Counted from the stretch's first letter, positions 35,476-45,207 are shown. The stretch is 64,000 nt of DNA from Nitratireductor sp. (GCA_020637805.1 JACKJU010000015.1:1-64000); one strand, 5' to 3'. The notes: generated from the sequence alone by a model not told the origin. A program made the numbers and translations.

Positions 35476-36185
35476 GCATCCGCCTCCGGCGTAAGCAATT
35501 CGCCTTCCGCTGCGGCCTCTGCCAGATCATCGTCATAGCCGCCAGACAAGGTTTCGAGCCGCAGGCTCTGGGCACCATCGATCCCGAGCGGCAGGTGCGT
35601 GGCCGCAACCAGGATACCGCCCATCGAGCAGAATTCCTGGCATATGCCGCGAAACATGTCCGACGACGCGGCATCCAGCGCCGCCGTCGGTTCATCGACG
35701 ACCCACACCGGCTTTTCACTCACCAGAAGCTTCGCAATCGAGGCGCGCCGCTTCATGCCCGCAGACAGATAGGAGAATGGCAGGTCGATCGCATGCAGCA
35801 GATTGACCTGCTCGAGCGCATCCTCGACATCCATCCAGGGATTGCCGCAGAAAGCCTGCCAGAAGTCGAGGTTCTCGCGCACCGTCAGCGCGCCCTTCAT
35901 CCCGTTTTGATGGCCCAGATAGTATATGAGTTCACGTACTTCGCAGTCTTCTGCACCCGGTCCGGCAACGATGACGCGCCCGGCGGCCAGCGGAAGAAGC
36001 CCGGCAACAGCCCTGAGAAGGGTCGATTTTCCGGAACCGTTTTCCCCGGTGATGACCAGCGCATCGCCTGCATTGAGACGGAAGGAGACATCGCACACGA
36101 TCATCCTCTCGCCGCGCCTGACGGAGAGTTTTTCGCCGATCAGGCTCAGGCGGTCTGCAGGCTGGTCTGTCCGGGTTTCATCCAT
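35472..36185 (-). CDS. ccmA: haem exporter ATP-binding protein CcmA
   Basis: The ATPase of CcmABCD, whose hydrolysis frees haem-charged CcmE. In 237 residues: Walker A GENGSGKST, Walker B VWVVDEPTAALD and switch histidine AATHLPLG. The signature reads YLSAGMKRRASIAKL, with Met in place of the usual Gln. The start at 36183-36185 is preferred; a much longer in-frame extension is Arg-rich and non-homologous. ccmE, ccmF and ccmH are not in this window. Confidence 0.95.
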   Translation of the reverse strand: MDETRTDQPADRLSLIGEKLSVRRGERMIVCDVSFRLNAGDALVITGENGSGKSTLLRAVAGLLPLAAGRVIVAGPGAEDCEVRELIYYLGHQNGMKGALTVRENLDFWQAFCGNPWMDVEDALEQVNLLHAIDLPFSYLSAGMKRRASIAKLLVSEKPVWVVDEPTAALDAASSDMFRGICQEFCSMGGILVAATHLPLGIDGAQSLRLETLSGGYDDDLAEAAAEGELLTPEADA

Positions 36186-36221
36186 GCCACAGCTTTTAAA
36201 GCCCGCTGCATGGGAAACAAG

Positions 36222-36251
36222 AGAAAAAAGAAGCCCGCCTCGGGGGCGGGC
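36222..36251 (-). terminator. intrinsic terminator after the DUF442 gene
   Basis: Stem GCCCGCC (36233-36239) with GGCGGGC (36245-36251) and a five-base loop; the minus strand continues TTCTTTTTTCTC. It separates the DUF442 gene from ccmA. Confidence 0.85.
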
Positions 36252-36295
36252 CAGGTCATGAAGCGAAGGCCGTTGCGGCAGCAGGCGCCGCCTTT

Positions 36296-36766
36296 TCAGG
36301 CGGCAATTGTCTCGGCCGGCAGGTCGTCGATGGCACCCACCTGGGCACGTTCCTCGATCACGTCGGCGACGGTCGAGATATCGTAACCGGCCAACCGGGC
36401 GGTTTCGATGACAGTTTGCGCGCCCAGTCGCGGGGCATTGGCCTGCGCCCAAAGGATCGTGCAGCGTGTTCCCGAACGGCAATAGAACAGGACCGGTCCC
36501 GGCAGTTCCGATGCCAGCCGGTCGAACATGTCCACGGCATCATCCTCGGTCACATCGAATCCCACAACGGGCTGATAGCGGAATTCGAGACCGTACATGC
36601 GCGCCAGTTCCTGGGCGCGGCCGCTTGAAAGCTGGACATCATCTTCGCCATCGGGACGGTTGCAGACGATTGCCTTGAAGCCTGTATTCGCTATTTCGGC
36701 AAAGTCGGCTTCGACGAGTTGCGGGGCAACGTGAACGCTTTCGCTTAGTTTTCTTGTCTGCGCCAT
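36296..36766 (-). CDS. TIGR01244 family (DUF442) phosphatase/sulfurtransferase-like protein
   Basis: A 156-residue single-domain protein of the DUF442 family, related to the N-terminal part of BlhA/SqrA-like enzymes. The active-site loop is FYCRSGTRCTILW (Cys near residue 94), a rhodanese-length loop in a dual-specificity-phosphatase-like fold. NRPDGEDDVQ is the other family landmark. Relatives are implicated in sulfide or persulfide handling; the substrate is unproven. It is transcribed alone. Confidence 0.85.
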   Translation of the reverse strand: MAQTRKLSESVHVAPQLVEADFAEIANTGFKAIVCNRPDGEDDVQLSSGRAQELARMYGLEFRYQPVVGFDVTEDDAVDMFDRLASELPGPVLFYCRSGTRCTILWAQANAPRLGAQTVIETARLAGYDISTVADVIEERAQVGAIDDLPAETIAA

Positions 36767-37016
36767 GACGCTTCCTTTCCGGTACCGCGATTGAGCCAAA
36801 TATATGCCGGAAGGCGAATTCGATGGACGATTGGCAAACCAATTTGGCGTGCTTCCGGAAAATAATTCTCCCCTATCGGGCAACAGCCGGGTAATCCATT
36901 CCGCAACCGGTCAGGCCAGCCATGCATGCGAAGGCTTGTTTGCGGCCCGCCCCGCCACTAGATTTGGATTCAACAGGCAAATCCCCCGCCGCATCGAACC
37001 ATCCGAAAGCAAATCC

Positions 37017-39080
37017 ATGTCAAAGTCAGCCTCCAAGCCCGGAAAATTCCTGAGCAAGGTCAACTCCCACCTGATCAAGTGGAAGGGCAAGCTCGACCTG
37101 CCCGAGTTTGGAAAGATCGAAGACAGCGACTTCGAACCCGCATTCAAGGCTGCGATGAAGGCCGGGCTGGCGGAAATCGATGAAATCGCAAACAATCCGA
37201 AGAAGCCGACCTTCAAGAACACAATTACCGCGCTAGAGAAATCGGAAGACGCGCTGAACCGTGTTTCTGCGATCTTCTGGAACCGTGCTGGCGCCCACAC
37301 CAACGACGCGATCCGCCAGCTTGAACGCACGATTTCGCCGGAATTGTCCCGCTACGCCTCGAAAATCGCGATGAACCGCAAGCTGTTCGAACGTATCGAC
37401 ACGCTTTGGGAAAAGCGACGGAAGCTGAAACTGACCCGCGAGGAGATGCGCGTCCTCGAACGCTACTGGAAAGGCTATGTGAAGTCCGGCGCGAAACTAG
37501 CTCCCGCCGACCAGAAGAAACTGGCCCGGATCAACGAGGAACTGGCAGGCCTTGGCACGCAGTTCGGCCAGAATATTCTGGCCGACGAAGCTTCCTGGGT
37601 CATGTATGTCGAGGAGAGCGATCTTTCCGGCATCCCGGGATTCCTGAAATCGGCAATGGCCTCTGTCGCGGCGGATCGCGGCGAGAAGGACAAGTTTGCC
37701 GTCACGCTTTCGCGCTCGATCATCGAACCTTTCCTGACCTTCTCCGACAATCGCGAACTGCGCGAAAAGGCGTTCCGCGCCTGGTCTGCCCGCGGCGAAA
37801 ACGAGGGTGAAACCGACAATCGCGGCATCGTGACCCGCATTCTCGAACTGCGCCAGCAAAAGGCCCGCCTGCTCGGCTACGCAAATTTTGCCGAACTGAA
37901 GCTCGACAACACGATGGCGAAGACGCCTGGCGCGGTGAACGGGCTTCTGGAGGAGGTCTGGGAAAAGGCGCTCAAGCTCGCTCACACGGAAGAACAGGAA
38001 CTTGCCGGCCTTATTGCCGGGGAAGGACGCAATCATCCCGTCGCACCGTGGGATTGGCGCTATTATGCGGAGAAGCTACGCCAGAAGAAATTCGACTTCT
38101 CCGAAGCCGAACTCAAACCCTACTTCCCGCTCGACAACGTGATTGCCGCCTGTTTCGACGTCGCCAACCGGCTCTTCGGCATCACGCTGGAGGAGAAGAA
38201 GGGCATCGAGACCTACTATCATCCCGATGTCAGGGTTTTCTCGGTGAAGGACGCCAGGGGCAAACGTATCGGCACGTTCCTGGGGGATTACTTTGCCCGT
38301 TCGTCAAAGCGCTCGGGAGCATGGATGAGTTCCTTCCAGAGCCAGCACAAGCTGGGCAGGAAAGGTCAGAAGCCTGTCATCTACAACGTCATGAACTTCG
38401 CCAAGGGCGATCCGGCGCTACTGTCGCTTGACGATGCCCGCACCCTGTTTCACGAGTTCGGTCACGCCCTGCACGGGCTTCTCTCGGATGTGACCTATCC
38501 CAACGTTTCGGGCACCTCGGTCTCGCGCGACTTCGTCGAGCTTCCCTCCCAGCTGTACGAGCACTGGCTGACGGTTCCCGAGATCCTGCAGAAATACGCG
38601 GTTCACTACGAGACGGGTGAACCAATACCGGCAGCGCTTCTCGACAAGGTGCTTTCTGCCGAGACCTTCAATGCCGGTTTCCAGACGATCGAGTTCACCT
38701 CGTCGGCGATTGTCGACATGGCCTACCATACCGCAGGCGACGTACCGGATCCGGCAGCCTTCGAAGCCCAGAAGCTCGGCCAGCTCTCGATGCCTGAATC
38801 CATCATCATGCGCCACCGCACACCGCATTTTGCCCATGTCTTCTCCGGCGATGGCTACTCCGCCGGCTACTATTCCTACATGTGGTCGGAGGTGCTCGAT
38901 GCAGATGCCTTCCGCGCCTTCGAGGAAACCGGCAATCCGTTCGACCCGAAGACGGCGAAAAAGCTCAAGAAGCACATCTATTCGGCAGGCGGTTCCGTTG
39001 ACCCGGAAAAGACCTACAAGGCCTTCCGTGGCAAGATGCCGACCCCCGAAGCCATGCTTGAGGGTCGCGGCCTGGTCTGA
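37017..39080 (+). CDS. M3 family oligopeptidase (oligopeptidase A / Dcp type)
   Basis: A 687-residue cytoplasmic zinc metallopeptidase that degrades short peptides. The zinc site LFHEFGHALHGLL places HEFGH at residues 479-483, and the downstream substrate region RDFVELPSQLYEHW and DGYSAGYYSYMWSEVLDADAF is complete. The start is the ATG at 37017 (MSKSASKPG); longer in-frame starts lack homology. It is a single gene, with no partner in the neighbourhood. Confidence 0.95.
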   Translation: MSKSASKPGKFLSKVNSHLIKWKGKLDLPEFGKIEDSDFEPAFKAAMKAGLAEIDEIANNPKKPTFKNTITALEKSEDALNRVSAIFWNRAGAHTNDAIRQLERTISPELSRYASKIAMNRKLFERIDTLWEKRRKLKLTREEMRVLERYWKGYVKSGAKLAPADQKKLARINEELAGLGTQFGQNILADEASWVMYVEESDLSGIPGFLKSAMASVAADRGEKDKFAVTLSRSIIEPFLTFSDNRELREKAFRAWSARGENEGETDNRGIVTRILELRQQKARLLGYANFAELKLDNTMAKTPGAVNGLLEEVWEKALKLAHTEEQELAGLIAGEGRNHPVAPWDWRYYAEKLRQKKFDFSEAELKPYFPLDNVIAACFDVANRLFGITLEEKKGIETYYHPDVRVFSVKDARGKRIGTFLGDYFARSSKRSGAWMSSFQSQHKLGRKGQKPVIYNVMNFAKGDPALLSLDDARTLFHEFGHALHGLLSDVTYPNVSGTSVSRDFVELPSQLYEHWLTVPEILQKYAVHYETGEPIPAALLDKVLSAETFNAGFQTIEFTSSAIVDMAYHTAGDVPDPAAFEAQKLGQLSMPESIIMRHRTPHFAHVFSGDGYSAGYYSYMWSEVLDADAFRAFEETGNPFDPKTAKKLKKHIYSAGGSVDPEKTYKAFRGKMPTPEAMLEGRGLV

Positions 39081-39121
39081 CCGTCAGGTGCCTGACCTGA
39101 ACCGGCGGTAAAACTCCGCCT

Positions 39122-39952
39122 CTAGTCCGGATCGGCGCTCATGCGCGCCGCCTCGCGCTCGGCTGCGCGCCGCAGTTTCTCCTCGGCCTGGCGGGCCTTC
39201 AGCTGTTTTTCCTCTTCGCGCGCCTGCGTGAAGGCGGAGGAAACAAGGCCAATCGGCAATGCCACGATGCCAAGGCCGATCATGAGAATGATGAAGGTGA
39301 ACATCTTGCCGCCCACCGTGACCGGATAGATGTCGCCATAACCAACCGTTGTCAGCGTCGTGACAGCGAACCAGAACGAGTGCGGGATCGACGGAAAGGC
39401 CTCCGGCTGTGCCCGGTGCTCGAATGTGTAGATGCCGACCGCGGTGATGAACATCATCATGACCGCCAGAAGAAAGAAGACAAGCATCTCGCGCCAGACA
39501 AGCTGGAAGGCACGGTCGATAACCTCCATGTTGGCAACGAAGCGCAGTAGCTTTGCAAGCCGCAACACCCTGAGCGTGAAGAGCGTTTCACCCGCCGTCA
39601 TGCCGAATGCCAGCCCTATCCAGAACGGCGCAATCACCATCAGGTCGATGAAGCCCCAGAAGGAGAAGACGTATTTCCACTTTTCGGGCGCGGTCCACAA
39701 TCTGAGCCCGTATTCGACGGTGAAGACGACCACGATGAACCAGTCGAACAATACCAGCCTGCCCGACCATTCGGTGCGCGGGAAACCCGGCAATGTCTCG
39801 ACCGACATCACCACGATGGAAATCATGATGAGCGCGATCATGGCGAAATCGAAAAGATGGCCGTAATGGGGGTCCCGTCCCCACACGAAGTCCCCGACTC
39901 GCTGTCGGGACAGCAGGACCCGAGAAGGCTTCACACCCGGTGATTGCTCCAT
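39122..39952 (-). CDS. voltage-gated potassium channel family protein
   Basis: A 276-residue six-helix channel subunit. The S4-like segment RVLRLAKLLRF (128-138) keeps three or four positive charges, and the selectivity filter TVGYGD (202-207) predicts K+ selectivity. The C-terminal 35 residues form a charged helix with no RCK or cyclic-nucleotide domain. GGAG precedes the ATG by seven bases. It likely helps set membrane potential; no partner gene is seen. Confidence 0.92.
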   Translation of the reverse strand: MEQSPGVKPSRVLLSRQRVGDFVWGRDPHYGHLFDFAMIALIMISIVVMSVETLPGFPRTEWSGRLVLFDWFIVVVFTVEYGLRLWTAPEKWKYVFSFWGFIDLMVIAPFWIGLAFGMTAGETLFTLRVLRLAKLLRFVANMEVIDRAFQLVWREMLVFFLLAVMMMFITAVGIYTFEHRAQPEAFPSIPHSFWFAVTTLTTVGYGDIYPVTVGGKMFTFIILMIGLGIVALPIGLVSSAFTQAREEEKQLKARQAEEKLRRAAEREAARMSADPD

Positions 39953-40196
39953 TCATGTCTCCGCGTTGGCCGGAAGTGATCAAGGCGACGAAATTACGGA
40001 CTTTGTACGGCTGGTTGCAAGCCTTTCGACGCGTGTGCCCTTCGCCCTTCTGCGGCTGCCAAGACGGCCCGGACGGGTTTTGCTTCTCTTTTGCACCAAA
40101 ACCATGTATGAGGCCCGCAAACGACGCCATCCCAGCGCGAGGCCATTGCTGCTTCCTGCCGGGCCGCGCAAAGAATCCCGACAGCGAGACACAGAT

Positions 40197-42017
40197 ATGA
40201 AATTGCGCAACATCGCGATCATCGCGCATGTCGACCATGGCAAGACGACCCTGGTGGACGAACTCCTCAAACAATCCTCGACCTTCCGCGACAACCAGCG
40301 CACGGAAGAGCGGATGATGGATTCCAACGACCTGGAAAGGGAGCGCGGCATCACCATTCTTGCCAAGGCGACCTCTGTCGTCTGGAAGGACACCCGCATC
40401 AACATCGTCGATACGCCAGGCCACGCCGACTTCGGCGGCGAGGTCGAGCGTATCCTCAACATGGTTGACGGCGCCGTGCTACTCGTCGATGCCGCCGAAG
40501 GTCCCATGCCGCAGACCAAGTTCGTGGTTTCCAAGGCGCTTAAGGTCGGCCTCAAGCCGATCGTCGCGGTCAACAAGATCGACCGTTCCGATGCCCGCGC
40601 TGATGAGGTGGTCAACGAGGTGTTCGACCTCTTCGCCAATCTGGGAGCAACCGACGAGCAGCTCGATTTTCCGATCCTCTACGGTTCTGGCCGCGACGGC
40701 TGGATGAACTACGAACCGGAAGGCCCGAAGGAAGAGAAGCTCGGACCGCTGTTCGATCTCATTCTCAAGCACGTGCCGGAACCGCAGGTGGCCGAAGGTC
40801 CGTTCCGCATGATCGGCACCATTTTGGAAGCAAACAACTTCCTTGGCCGCATCATCACCGGGCGCATCCACTCCGGTTCGATCAAGCCGAACCAGAGCGT
40901 CAAGGTCATGAACCAGCAGGGCGAACTGCTCGAGAACGGCCGCATTTCCAAGATACTGGCCTTCCGCGGCATGGAACGAGTGGCGCTTGAAGAGGCCCAT
41001 GCCGGTGACATCGTCGCCATCGCAGGTCTCTCCAAGGGCACGGTTGCCGATACCTTCTGCGACCCCTCGGTCTCGGCGCCGCTGGAAGCGCAGCCAATCG
41101 ACCCGCCGACCGTGACCATGTCCTTCCTCGTCAATGATTCCCCGCTTGCCGGCACCGAGGGCGACAAGGTGACGAGCCGCGTCATCCGCGACCGCCTGAT
41201 GAAGGAGGCCGAGGGCAATGTCGCGCTGAAGATCGAGGAAGCAGCCGACAAGGATTCCTTCTACGTCTCGGGCCGCGGCGAATTGCAGCTTGCCGTTCTC
41301 ATCGAAACCATGCGCCGCGAGGGCTTCGAGCTTGCCGTTTCGCGTCCGCGCGTGGTGATGAAGGAAGAGGATGGCCAGCGCCTGGAACCCGTCGAGGAAG
41401 TCGTCATCGACGTCGACGAGGAATATTCCGGCACCGTTGTTCAGAAGATGACCGAGCGCAAGGGCACGATGATCGAGCTCAAGCCCTCTGGCGGCAACCG
41501 CGTCCGCCTCGTCTTCCACGCCCCGACACGAGGCCTCATCGGCTACCAGTCGGAACTCCTGACCGATACGCGCGGCACGGCAATCATGAACCGCCTGTTC
41601 CACGACTACGAACCCTACAAGGGGCCGATCGGCGGGCGCGTACAGGGCGTGCTGATCTCCCACGATCAGGGTGAATCGGTCAGCTACGCAATCTTCAACC
41701 TCGAGGATCGCGGACCGTTCATCATCGATGCGGGCGAGAAGGTCTATGCCGGGATGATCGTCGGCATCCATTCGCGCGACAACGACCTTGAGGTCAACGT
41801 GCTCAAGGGCAAGAAGCTTACCAACATGCGCGCCTCCGGCAAGGATGAAGCCGTCAAGCTGACGCCGCCGATCCGCATGACGCTGGAACGCGCACTCTCC
41901 TGGATTCAGGACGACGAACTGGTGGAAGTGACGCCGAAATCGATCCGCCTGCGCAAGCTCTACCTCGATCCGCACGAGCGCAAGCGCTTCGAACGGTCGC
42001 GTGACAACGCTGCGTGA
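40197..42017 (+). CDS. typA: translational GTPase TypA/BipA
   Basis: A 606-residue ribosome-binding GTPase involved in ribosome assembly and stress adaptation. G1 is AHVDHGKTTL, the switch region is RERGITILAKAT, G3 is DTPGHADFGGEVER and G4 is NKIDRSDAR. The C-terminal BipA-specific region APTRGLIGYQSELLTDTRG is intact. The ATG at 40197 is the conserved start (MKLRNIAIIAHVDHG). Terminator downstream; the coding run is otherwise unremarkable. Confidence 0.97.
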   Translation: MKLRNIAIIAHVDHGKTTLVDELLKQSSTFRDNQRTEERMMDSNDLERERGITILAKATSVVWKDTRINIVDTPGHADFGGEVERILNMVDGAVLLVDAAEGPMPQTKFVVSKALKVGLKPIVAVNKIDRSDARADEVVNEVFDLFANLGATDEQLDFPILYGSGRDGWMNYEPEGPKEEKLGPLFDLILKHVPEPQVAEGPFRMIGTILEANNFLGRIITGRIHSGSIKPNQSVKVMNQQGELLENGRISKILAFRGMERVALEEAHAGDIVAIAGLSKGTVADTFCDPSVSAPLEAQPIDPPTVTMSFLVNDSPLAGTEGDKVTSRVIRDRLMKEAEGNVALKIEEAADKDSFYVSGRGELQLAVLIETMRREGFELAVSRPRVVMKEEDGQRLEPVEEVVIDVDEEYSGTVVQKMTERKGTMIELKPSGGNRVRLVFHAPTRGLIGYQSELLTDTRGTAIMNRLFHDYEPYKGPIGGRVQGVLISHDQGESVSYAIFNLEDRGPFIIDAGEKVYAGMIVGIHSRDNDLEVNVLKGKKLTNMRASGKDEAVKLTPPIRMTLERALSWIQDDELVEVTPKSIRLRKLYLDPHERKRFERSRDNAA

Positions 42018-42054
42018 AACTTTCCGGGCTAGCCCGAAAGACACAATCTGATTC

Positions 42055-42086
42055 GGGTGGCGGGAGCGATTCCGCCGCCCTTTTTG
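42055..42086 (+). terminator. intrinsic terminator after typA
   Basis: Stem GGGTGGCGG (42055-42063) with CCGCCGCCC (42072-42080), one T-G pair, then TTTTTG. It begins 37 bases after the typA stop. Confidence 0.85.
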
Positions 42087-42280
42087 TTGGCTTTGTGCGT
42101 GCCGGTCACGGGCTGGATCGTGCGGAAATCGGCCCTTTCCGGGAAACTGTTTCATTGTGAATCACTTTCGGGGACGCTCCACCCTACGGCCAGTTTCCAG
42201 AATGCCGATATTGTTGATGAACGCGTTTTTGCTGCCCCCACTCTTTTGGTTAAGCAAAAGTTAACGTATGATCCGTTCCC

Positions 42281-42790
42281 ATGACGACGATCACCATCAA
42301 CACCAGAAGAGCGAAGCGGCAGGACGCCGAGGCCATTGCCGAGGTGCACGACAAGTCGTGGATGAACGCCTATTCGGGCATGCTTCCGCACCGTGCGCTC
42401 AACCGCATGGTCCAGCGCCGGGGCGCTGCCTGGTGGGCGCAGGCCATCGACCGCGCCACGGTGATTCATGTTCTCGAGATCGGCGGCACGATTGCCGGCT
42501 ATGCCACGATTGGCCGGAACCGGGTCAAGACGCTGCCCTTCGATGGCGAAGTCTACGAGCTTTACCTTTTGCCCGAATATCAGGGTGTCGGACTGGGTTC
42601 GCACCTGTTTCTCGACGCTCTGGGTGAACTCAAACGCCGTGGCCTGAAGGGTGCGGTCGTCTGGGTACTGGCCGACAATCACCCGGCCATCCGCTTCTAC
42701 CGCAATGCCGGGGGTCGCGAGATTGCCGAAGGCAAGGAAACCTTCGACGGCGTCGATCTGATGAAGATTGCCTTCGCCTGGGAGTGGTAG
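42281..42790 (+). CDS. GNAT family N-acetyltransferase
   Basis: A 169-residue GNAT. The acetyl-CoA site is LYLLPEYQGVGLGSHLFLDA (about residues 87-106) and the C-terminal part VLADNHPAIRFYRNAGGREI is typical of RimI-like enzymes. N-terminally, HDKSWMNAYSGMLPHRALNRM suggests the subfamily that acetylates small amines or peptides. Substrate unknown. No clear ribosome-binding site stands before the ATG. Confidence 0.88.
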   Translation: MTTITINTRRAKRQDAEAIAEVHDKSWMNAYSGMLPHRALNRMVQRRGAAWWAQAIDRATVIHVLEIGGTIAGYATIGRNRVKTLPFDGEVYELYLLPEYQGVGLGSHLFLDALGELKRRGLKGAVVWVLADNHPAIRFYRNAGGREIAEGKETFDGVDLMKIAFAWEW

Positions 42791-42920
42791 AACCGGCAAG
42801 ATCCGGTTTGCTGCGGCAGGTTGTCACCTCATCAAAACATGAACAAGTTTTAACGGGACCAGCCCCGATGCCCAGCTTACGAATGCATAGCTGCGTTCGT
42901 ATATCCAAAGGACATTTGTC

Positions 42921-43433
42921 ATGGGCAAGTTATTCTATCGCTGGGCCACACCTTTCACGACCGGCCTTTTTATCGTTTCGCTGATTTCCGGAATCGCGCT
43001 CTTCTTCCACTGGGGCAGCCAGTATTTCCACGGCATGCACGAATGGCTGTCGATGGTGCTCATCCTGCCCTTCCTCTTTCACATCTGGCGCAACTGGCGC
43101 CCGCTGACGACCTATTTCAGGCATCCAGCCATGTATTCCGCTCTGGCGGTTTCACTGGTCGCTTCACTGGCATTCGCCTGGCCACAACTGACGGGTAATC
43201 TGAGTGGCGCAGGCGGCCCGCCGCCCCAGCGCGTGATGTTTCAGTTGATCGAGAACGGAACACTGGCGCAGATCGCACCTCTTGCAGGCCATACGCCGCA
43301 GAGCCTGTCGGCAGCCCTCGAGGAAAAGGGCATCAAGGTAGCGAACGCCGACGCTAAATTGACGGCAATTGCCAGCGAAAACGGCAAGAACAGCTTCGAT
43401 CTGGTTTCGGTAATCGGCCAGGTCAAGAAGTAG
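42921..43433 (+). CDS. DUF4405 membrane protein (cytochrome b561-like)
   Basis: A 170-residue protein with three hydrophobic helices (about 13-32, 42-58 and 73-90) carrying His in HWGSQYFHGMHEW and FLFHIWRNW, consistent with a small haem-b-type DUF4405 core. The C-terminal 75 residues form a soluble, Gly/Pro-linked domain containing a repeat-like AGHTPQSLSAALEEKGI, resembling the DUF4405-associated helical motif. AAAGGA precedes the ATG. Role unknown; possibly an electron carrier. Confidence 0.78.
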   Translation: MGKLFYRWATPFTTGLFIVSLISGIALFFHWGSQYFHGMHEWLSMVLILPFLFHIWRNWRPLTTYFRHPAMYSALAVSLVASLAFAWPQLTGNLSGAGGPPPQRVMFQLIENGTLAQIAPLAGHTPQSLSAALEEKGIKVANADAKLTAIASENGKNSFDLVSVIGQVKK

Positions 43434-43451
43434 GCCTTCTGATCAAGTGCA

Positions 43452-43478
43452 GGGGCTGGCAATGCCAGCCCTTGTTTG
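43452..43478 (+). terminator. intrinsic terminator after the DUF4405 gene
   Basis: Perfect stem GGGCTGGC (43453-43460) with GCCAGCCC (43464-43471), loop AAT, then TTGTTTG. It lies between the converging DUF4405 and ureG genes; the other strand has no T run. Confidence 0.8.
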
Positions 43479-44123
43479 TCAGATGCCGGAAGATGCCTGG
43501 CTGGCTGGTTCCTGCAATCCGCCTGTTTCGCACAGGAAGCGAACCACCTCATCCACGCCCTCGCCATGCATCATGTCCGTGAACAGGAACGGATAGTCGC
43601 CCCGCGACCTGCCCGCATCCTCGCGCATGCGCTCCAGATCAACACCCACATGGGGTGCGAGGTCCTTCTTGTTGATCAGGAGAAGGTCCGACCGGGTGAT
43701 CGCAGGCCCGCCCTTGCGCGGAATGTCCCCGCCCTGGCAGACCGAAATCACATACAATGTAATATCGGCCAGGTCCGGCGAGAAGGTAGCTGCGAGATTG
43801 TCCCCGCCAGACTCGATGAAGATGACGTCGAGATCCGGGTGACGCGCGTTGAGTTCATCGATGGCGCGCAGGTTGATCGACGCATCTTCGCGGATCGCCG
43901 TATGCGGGCAGCCGCCTGTCTCGACCCCGATGACCCGGTCTGCCGGCAGCGCCTGCATGCGCATCAGCGCCTCTGCGTCCTCGCGGGTATAGATGTCGTT
44001 GGTAATGACGCCGACCGACCACGTGCCGGACATTGCCTTGCACAATTTCTCGGTAAGCGACGTCTTGCCGGAACCGACGGGGCCACCAATTCCGACGCGA
44101 AGCGGGCCGTTGGATGAGGTCAT
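43479..44123 (-). CDS. ureG: urease accessory GTPase UreG
   Basis: Nickel-dependent GTPase that powers metallation of the urease active site with UreD, UreE and UreF. In 214 residues: P-loop GIGGPVGSGKTS, the metal-binding CPH in ETGGCPHTAIREDAS, and NKKDLAPHVG for guanine recognition. The ATG at 44121-44123 overlaps the stop of the DUF3995 gene by four bases. It is the last gene of the urease unit. Confidence 0.97.
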   Translation of the reverse strand: MTSSNGPLRVGIGGPVGSGKTSLTEKLCKAMSGTWSVGVITNDIYTREDAEALMRMQALPADRVIGVETGGCPHTAIREDASINLRAIDELNARHPDLDVIFIESGGDNLAATFSPDLADITLYVISVCQGGDIPRKGGPAITRSDLLLINKKDLAPHVGVDLERMREDAGRSRGDYPFLFTDMMHGEGVDEVVRFLCETGGLQEPASQASSGI

Positions 44124-44557
44124 TGGAAAAAGCTCCATGAAAGAACGCCAATGGATATACCGAGCACCAGGCAGGCCGGCGAATAATACTTGCGGTCAAG
44201 CCGCCTGAAGGGCTGTTCGGGCGTCGTGCGTGCCCAATACGGGGTAAACCCCAGAACGCCGCGGCCAAACAGAACACCTGCTGCACCAAGGCCAGCGGTG
44301 AACACTATGAACCTTGGAACGGGCAATACCAAAATCTCCGCCAGGACAAGGCAAAGCAGCGCTATTGCACCTGTAGCGAGCGCGACGAACAGGCCGGCAG
44401 ACCGCGCCGGCATCGCCTTGATGCCCTTGAACCCGGCAATGGTGCGTGCCAGAGCCGTTTCATCGCGGACGGGCCACCATATTCCGAATGCCCAGATCAG
44501 GTGCAGCAGGCTGATCGCAGCCATGCACAGCGCGACGATTATGCCAAGCACGGTCAT
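44120..44557 (-). CDS. DUF3995 membrane protein within the urease unit
   Basis: A 145-residue protein with four predicted helices and the DUF3995 features LLHLIWAFGIWWP and FTPYWARTTPEQPFRRLDRKYYSP. Its start and stop each overlap a urease gene by four bases (ureF and ureG), so it must be translated as part of the urease operon. Function is unknown. A role in nickel or urea handling is a guess based only on position. Confidence 0.8.
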   Translation of the reverse strand: MTVLGIIVALCMAAISLLHLIWAFGIWWPVRDETALARTIAGFKGIKAMPARSAGLFVALATGAIALLCLVLAEILVLPVPRFIVFTAGLGAAGVLFGRGVLGFTPYWARTTPEQPFRRLDRKYYSPACLVLGISIGVLSWSFFQ

Positions 44558-45207
44558 GACAGGAACAGCCTCGGCTCGAGCGTTTCGTGGTTCATGGTGG
44601 CAATCGCCGCATTGAAGGTGCAGCTTCCCAGGTCATCGATATCCGAGTGCGCGCAATAACTCGCGGTTTCGCAAATCAGGGATTCGAGCCCGGCAAGGGT
44701 TTTGGCGGCACCGCTCTGACCAGTCACCGAAAGCCGGATTGCGGCCTGAAGCTGGTTGACCGCAAAAGCGTTCAGGAAAGCCTGCAGGCATTCTTCAAGG
44801 CCGATACCCGACCGCGACGCGGCAGCGCCGATGGCGACCGGCAGTGCCAGCCTTTGCGGCAGGTCTTGCATGTGAGGCCAATGTACGGCCGCCTCGATAA
44901 ACGACCTGCCCTGGTTCATGGTCTCCCGATGACGGGATGCGCTTTCGGCCAGCGCCTCGGCAAGCCCTGAAAGCTCGAGGAGTATCGTCGAATCTCCCCC
45001 CGAGCGGTGAGCGGACGCCAGCACAATTGCGTCGTTGCGGATCGAGCCGTGCCGGTACTGTGCTTCCAGCCATTCGCCAAGGTCAGCCCCGTTGCGGACC
45101 AGGCCGTACTGCACCGCCTGTTCCAGCCCTGCCGAGTATGCGAATCCACCTGTTGGAAAGACGGGCGACAGCCAGGACATCAGCCGGATCAGCGAGCCGT
45201 CAGTCAT
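44554..45207 (-). CDS. ureF: urease accessory protein UreF
   Basis: All-helical chaperone that gates UreG in urease activation. The 217-residue form starts MTDGSLIRLMSWLSPVFPTGGFAYS, as in the family; an in-frame start 28 codons upstream would lie inside the ureE His-tail region. The conserved C-terminal part ATMNHETLEPRLFLS is intact. The start overlaps the ureE stop and the stop overlaps the DUF3995 start. Confidence 0.94.
   Translation of the reverse strand: MTDGSLIRLMSWLSPVFPTGGFAYSAGLEQAVQYGLVRNGADLGEWLEAQYRHGSIRNDAIVLASAHRSGGDSTILLELSGLAEALAESASRHRETMNQGRSFIEAAVHWPHMQDLPQRLALPVAIGAAASRSGIGLEECLQAFLNAFAVNQLQAAIRLSVTGQSGAAKTLAGLESLICETASYCAHSDIDDLGSCTFNAAIATMNHETLEPRLFLS

Noticed and set aside
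36186..36482. Upstream in-frame extension of ccmA by 99 codons
   Set aside because: The extra residues are Arg/Pro-rich and overlap the preceding terminator; the shorter start matches the family length.
40479..42155. A 558-codon open frame on the minus strand
   Set aside because: It is antisense to typA, whose GTPase motifs are intact throughout.
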